Shown piece after piece: positions 61,710-64,000 of a stretch of DNA of 64,000 nt. The DNA is from Parvularculaceae bacterium. Lineage in GTDB: Bacteria > Pseudomonadota > Alphaproteobacteria > Caulobacterales > Parvularculaceae. The notes below the pieces were generated by a model. The model made no database searches, was not told the origin of the DNA, and saw only the letters and a list, made by a program, of their open reading frames with translations. The DNA lies in assembly GCA_028284065.1 (NCBI GenBank), contig JANQSJ010000003.1, forward strand, positions 124,001-188,000. The letters run 5' to 3'. Position 1 is the stretch's first letter. The number at the start of each line of letters is the position of its first letter. A program made the position numbers and the translations under genes.

Positions 61710-64000
61710 ATGTCGAACCGTCAACCCACCACAATCGGAGTCCGCGCCGCGGGAGGAGCCCGCGCTGCCAGCTTGTCGGTCGCGTCCGCGATCGCGCTTT
61801 CGGCGGCGCTCGAAAGCGCGGCTGCGCAAGCCCCTTCAGCGGCAGACGAAGTCTCCGACGAGATCATCGTATCGGCGCGTCGCCGGGATGAATCCCTGCA
61901 GGACGTGCCCGTCGCCGTCTCCGCGTTTTCAGGCGACCAGCTGAACGCCATCGGGGCCATCGACCTCACCGATATCGAGGCGATCACGCCGAACGTCACG
62001 CTCGAAACCTCACGCGGCACCAATAACACCATCACCGCCTTTATCCGCGGCGTCGGCCAGCAGGACCCCGTCGCCGGCTTTGAGGCCGGCGTCGGCCTTT
62101 ACATCGACGATGTCTACCTGAACCGTCCGCAGGCGGCGCTTCTGGACATCTATCAGGTGGAGCGGATTGAGGTTCTGCGCGGGCCGCAAGGGACCCTCTA
62201 CGGCCGCAACACAATCGGCGGCGCAGTGAAGTACGTGACGAGGCGCCTCGCCGACGAGCCGGAGGCGAACCTTCGGCTTCAGGGCGGCACGTTCGGACAG
62301 CTCGACGCGATCGGCTCATTCAGCCTGCCGCTCCTGACCGACTCTTCGATTGGCGACCTGAAGGTGGGCGGCACGGTCGCTTATCTCCGGCGCAACGGCT
62401 TCGGGGATAACCTCAACATTCCCGACCTTGAGAACTACAACAAGGACATTCTCGCCGGCCGCGTCGCGGTGGAATGGGACCCGACGGATACTTTCTCCTT
62501 GCGGATAACCGGCGACTGGACGGACGACAATTCCGACCCGCGTCAGGGCCATCGACTGCTCGATGCCCCGGGCTTCCCGGTTCTCGACAATGTCTTCGAC
62601 ACGCGCTCCGGCCTCAACGCGCCGGAGCAAAGCGTCGTCGCGAGAGGCGTTTCCGCAACGGCGGAATGGCGGGTCAGCGACACCATTACGCTGAAGAACA
62701 TCCTCGCCTACCGGGACGACTTCACCGAAACGCCGATCGACTTCGACTCGCTGCCGATCGTCGATCTCGACGTGCCGGCGATCTATGACAATTCGCAGTT
62801 CAGCGAGGAGTTTCAGGTGCTGTACGAAGGCGATCGCCTGAGCGGCGTCGTCGGCTTCTATTTCCTTGACGCAAACGCGCTGAACGAGTTCGACGTCCTC
62901 CTGGAGACGACGGGCGCCTTGCCGGTCGTCGGCCTGCCGGGCCTCAACGCCTTCACCTCGTCCGATGTCGACACAAGCACCTGGTCGATATTCGGCGACT
63001 TCAGCTATCAGCTCACGGACACAATCGCCGTCTCCGTGGGCGGACGATACACCGAGGACACGCGGACGATCTCGCTTGACCGCCAAACCTTCCTGAACGG
63101 CTCATCGCCGGTGTTTGGCGGCCCGCTGCGGGCCCCGGTCGCGGTCGCCGCCGACCTTGACGCGGAAGCGGACTTCAGCGATTTCAGCCCACGCGCGAGC
63201 ATCTCCTGGCAACCACTTGATGAACATAATTTTTATGTGTCCTACGCAAAGGGCTTCAAAGGCGGCTCATTCGATCCGCGCTGCGGCGCCAACGCGGCGC
63301 CGGATCTGAATGGCGACGGTGCCGTCGGCGTCGACGATCAGATTGAATTCTGTCGTTTTGAGCCAGAAGAAATCGACACCTATGAGGTTGGCTGGAAGAC
63401 CTCGCTTGCCGGCGGACGCTTCACCACCAACACGGCGTTCTTCCTCTCTGACTATCAGGACGTGCAGATCCCGGGCTCGATCGGCATTGATGCGGATAAT
63501 GACGGCATCGCGGAGAGTTTCGCTGGCGTCACGACCAATGCCGCGGCCGCAACCCTCTTTGGCTTTGAATTCGAGGGCAATCTCGGGGTCGCCCGCGACT
63601 GGATGCGCGCCGGCGATGCGCTCGATTACCAGTTCGCGTTCGGCTACATCAACGCCAGCTTCGATGAGTTCCTCGGCCGCACCGGCGAAGACATCTCCGA
63701 CCAGGCGGTGTTCCAGAATACGCCCGAAATCACGGCCTTCAGCCAGCTCGGCTATACAACGCCGACGGAGCTCTTCGGCGACGACGGCGACTTCAATATC
63801 TACAGCTCGTTCTCCTACCGCAGCGAAACGAGCCAGTTCAATTTCCGCTCGCCGATCGACCAGGAAGGCTTCGTTCTCTTCAACGCCGGACTTTCCTGGA
63901 CGCGCGAAGACGGCCGGCTCAGCGTCGGCGTCCATGGCACGAACCTTCTCGATAAAGAATATATCGTCGCCGGCTACGACTTTGTCACCGCGCAACCGGC
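61710..64000 (+). CDS. TonB-dependent outer-membrane receptor, 3' end outside the window
   Basis: About 763 residues of a receptor that imports a ligand across the outer membrane using TonB energy. The N-terminus is a signal peptide (about 1-45), the TonB box is EIIVSARRRDE, and the plug domain shows FIRGVGQQDP, GLYIDDVYLNRPQ and VEVLRGPQGT-type RIEVLRGPQGTLYGRNTIGG. Barrel strands follow, with a calcium-loop-like DLNGDGAVGVDDQIEF insertion near residue 533 that is common in sphingomonad receptors. GGGAGGG precedes ATG 61710. The C-terminus is cut by the right edge. Ligand (siderophore, glycan, or organic molecule) is unknown. Confidence 0.95.
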   Translation, partial: MSNRQPTTIGVRAAGGARAASLSVASAIALSAALESAAAQAPSAADEVSDEIIVSARRRDESLQDVPVAVSAFSGDQLNAIGAIDLTDIEAITPNVTLETSRGTNNTITAFIRGVGQQDPVAGFEAGVGLYIDDVYLNRPQAALLDIYQVERIEVLRGPQGTLYGRNTIGGAVKYVTRRLADEPEANLRLQGGTFGQLDAIGSFSLPLLTDSSIGDLKVGGTVAYLRRNGFGDNLNIPDLENYNKDILAGRVAVEWDPTDTFSLRITGDWTDDNSDPRQGHRLLDAPGFPVLDNVFDTRSGLNAPEQSVVARGVSATAEWRVSDTITLKNILAYRDDFTETPIDFDSLPIVDLDVPAIYDNSQFSEEFQVLYEGDRLSGVVGFYFLDANALNEFDVLLETTGALPVVGLPGLNAFTSSDVDTSTWSIFGDFSYQLTDTIAVSVGGRYTEDTRTISLDRQTFLNGSSPVFGGPLRAPVAVAADLDAEADFSDFSPRASISWQPLDEHNFYVSYAKGFKGGSFDPRCGANAAPDLNGDGAVGVDDQIEFCRFEPEEIDTYEVGWKTSLAGGRFTTNTAFFLSDYQDVQIPGSIGIDADNDGIAESFAGVTTNAAAATLFGFEFEGNLGVARDWMRAGDALDYQFAFGYINASFDEFLGRTGEDISDQAVFQNTPEITAFSQLGYTTPTELFGDDGDFNIYSSFSYRSETSQFNFRSPIDQEGFVLFNAGLSWTREDGRLSVGVHGTNLLDKEYIVAGYDFVTAQP

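Overview
This 64 kb window is GC-rich and densely coded. It looks like a chromosomal segment of a marine-type alphaproteobacterium, perhaps near Parvularculales or Hyphomonadaceae. That placement is inferred from gene content: a SAM-II riboswitch, alphaproteobacterial chemotaxis genes, a class I IlvC, TonB receptors of sphingomonad style, and the ligase-associated DNA-damage-response genes. I saw no rRNA, tRNA, CRISPR array, prophage or intact insertion sequence.

Layout. 1-3160: the 5' part of hemC (minus) and a divergent penicillin-acylase-family Ntn hydrolase. 3311-12790: one long minus-strand amino-acid block read as promoter, SAM-II riboswitch, metX, metB, (nested palindrome), an aspartokinase-like/homoserine dehydrogenase fusion, proB, (leader-peptide attenuator), ilvC, ilvB, ilvN. 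It joins methionine supply to branched-chain synthesis and carries two independent RNA control points. 12881-16075: aldehyde dehydrogenase, glycosyltransferase, GNAT. 16091-18373: a tightly overlapping minus-strand set of four genes for a membrane redox unit (two tiny membrane proteins, a ferric-reductase-like/Rieske fusion, and an anchored Cys/His protein). 18534-26053: GNAT, DUF885 peptidase-like protein, exported YHS protein, EF-hand protein, trimeric autotransporter, and a split DUF1214/DUF1254 pair. 26308-28371: a TPR protein with seven 40-residue units and a hydrophobic N-terminus.

28487-32391: uvrB, then a visibly more AT-rich stretch with an Excalibur-type lipoprotein and about 850 bp without a convincing gene. 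32427-33371: TylF-like methyltransferase. 33776-41493: chemotaxis core (STAS, cheY, cheA, cheW, cheR, cheY, a short CheZ-like protein, then a PAP2 phosphatase and an opposing cheB) with no receptor gene. 41655-44569: TRAP transporter in Q-M-P order. 44566-48887: RND efflux pump and adaptor. 49177-52280: acyl-CoA synthetase and class III CoA-transferase. 52294-58774: ligase-associated repair helicase, exonuclease and ATP-dependent ligase, interrupted by a membrane-anchored LuxR-type regulator with a DUF4199 partner and a 185 bp nested palindrome. 58771-64000: small conserved protein, CGFS glutaredoxin, 2'-5' RNA ligase-like protein, AraC regulator and a TonB-dependent receptor cut by the window end.

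Most interesting: the four-gene Rieske/ferric-reductase membrane unit, the two RNA control elements bracketing the Met/Ilv block, the degenerate aspartokinase domain, the co-centred palindromic elements, the TPR protein, and the CheZ-like candidate. All functional statements rest on sequence reading and family knowledge; no database search was run.
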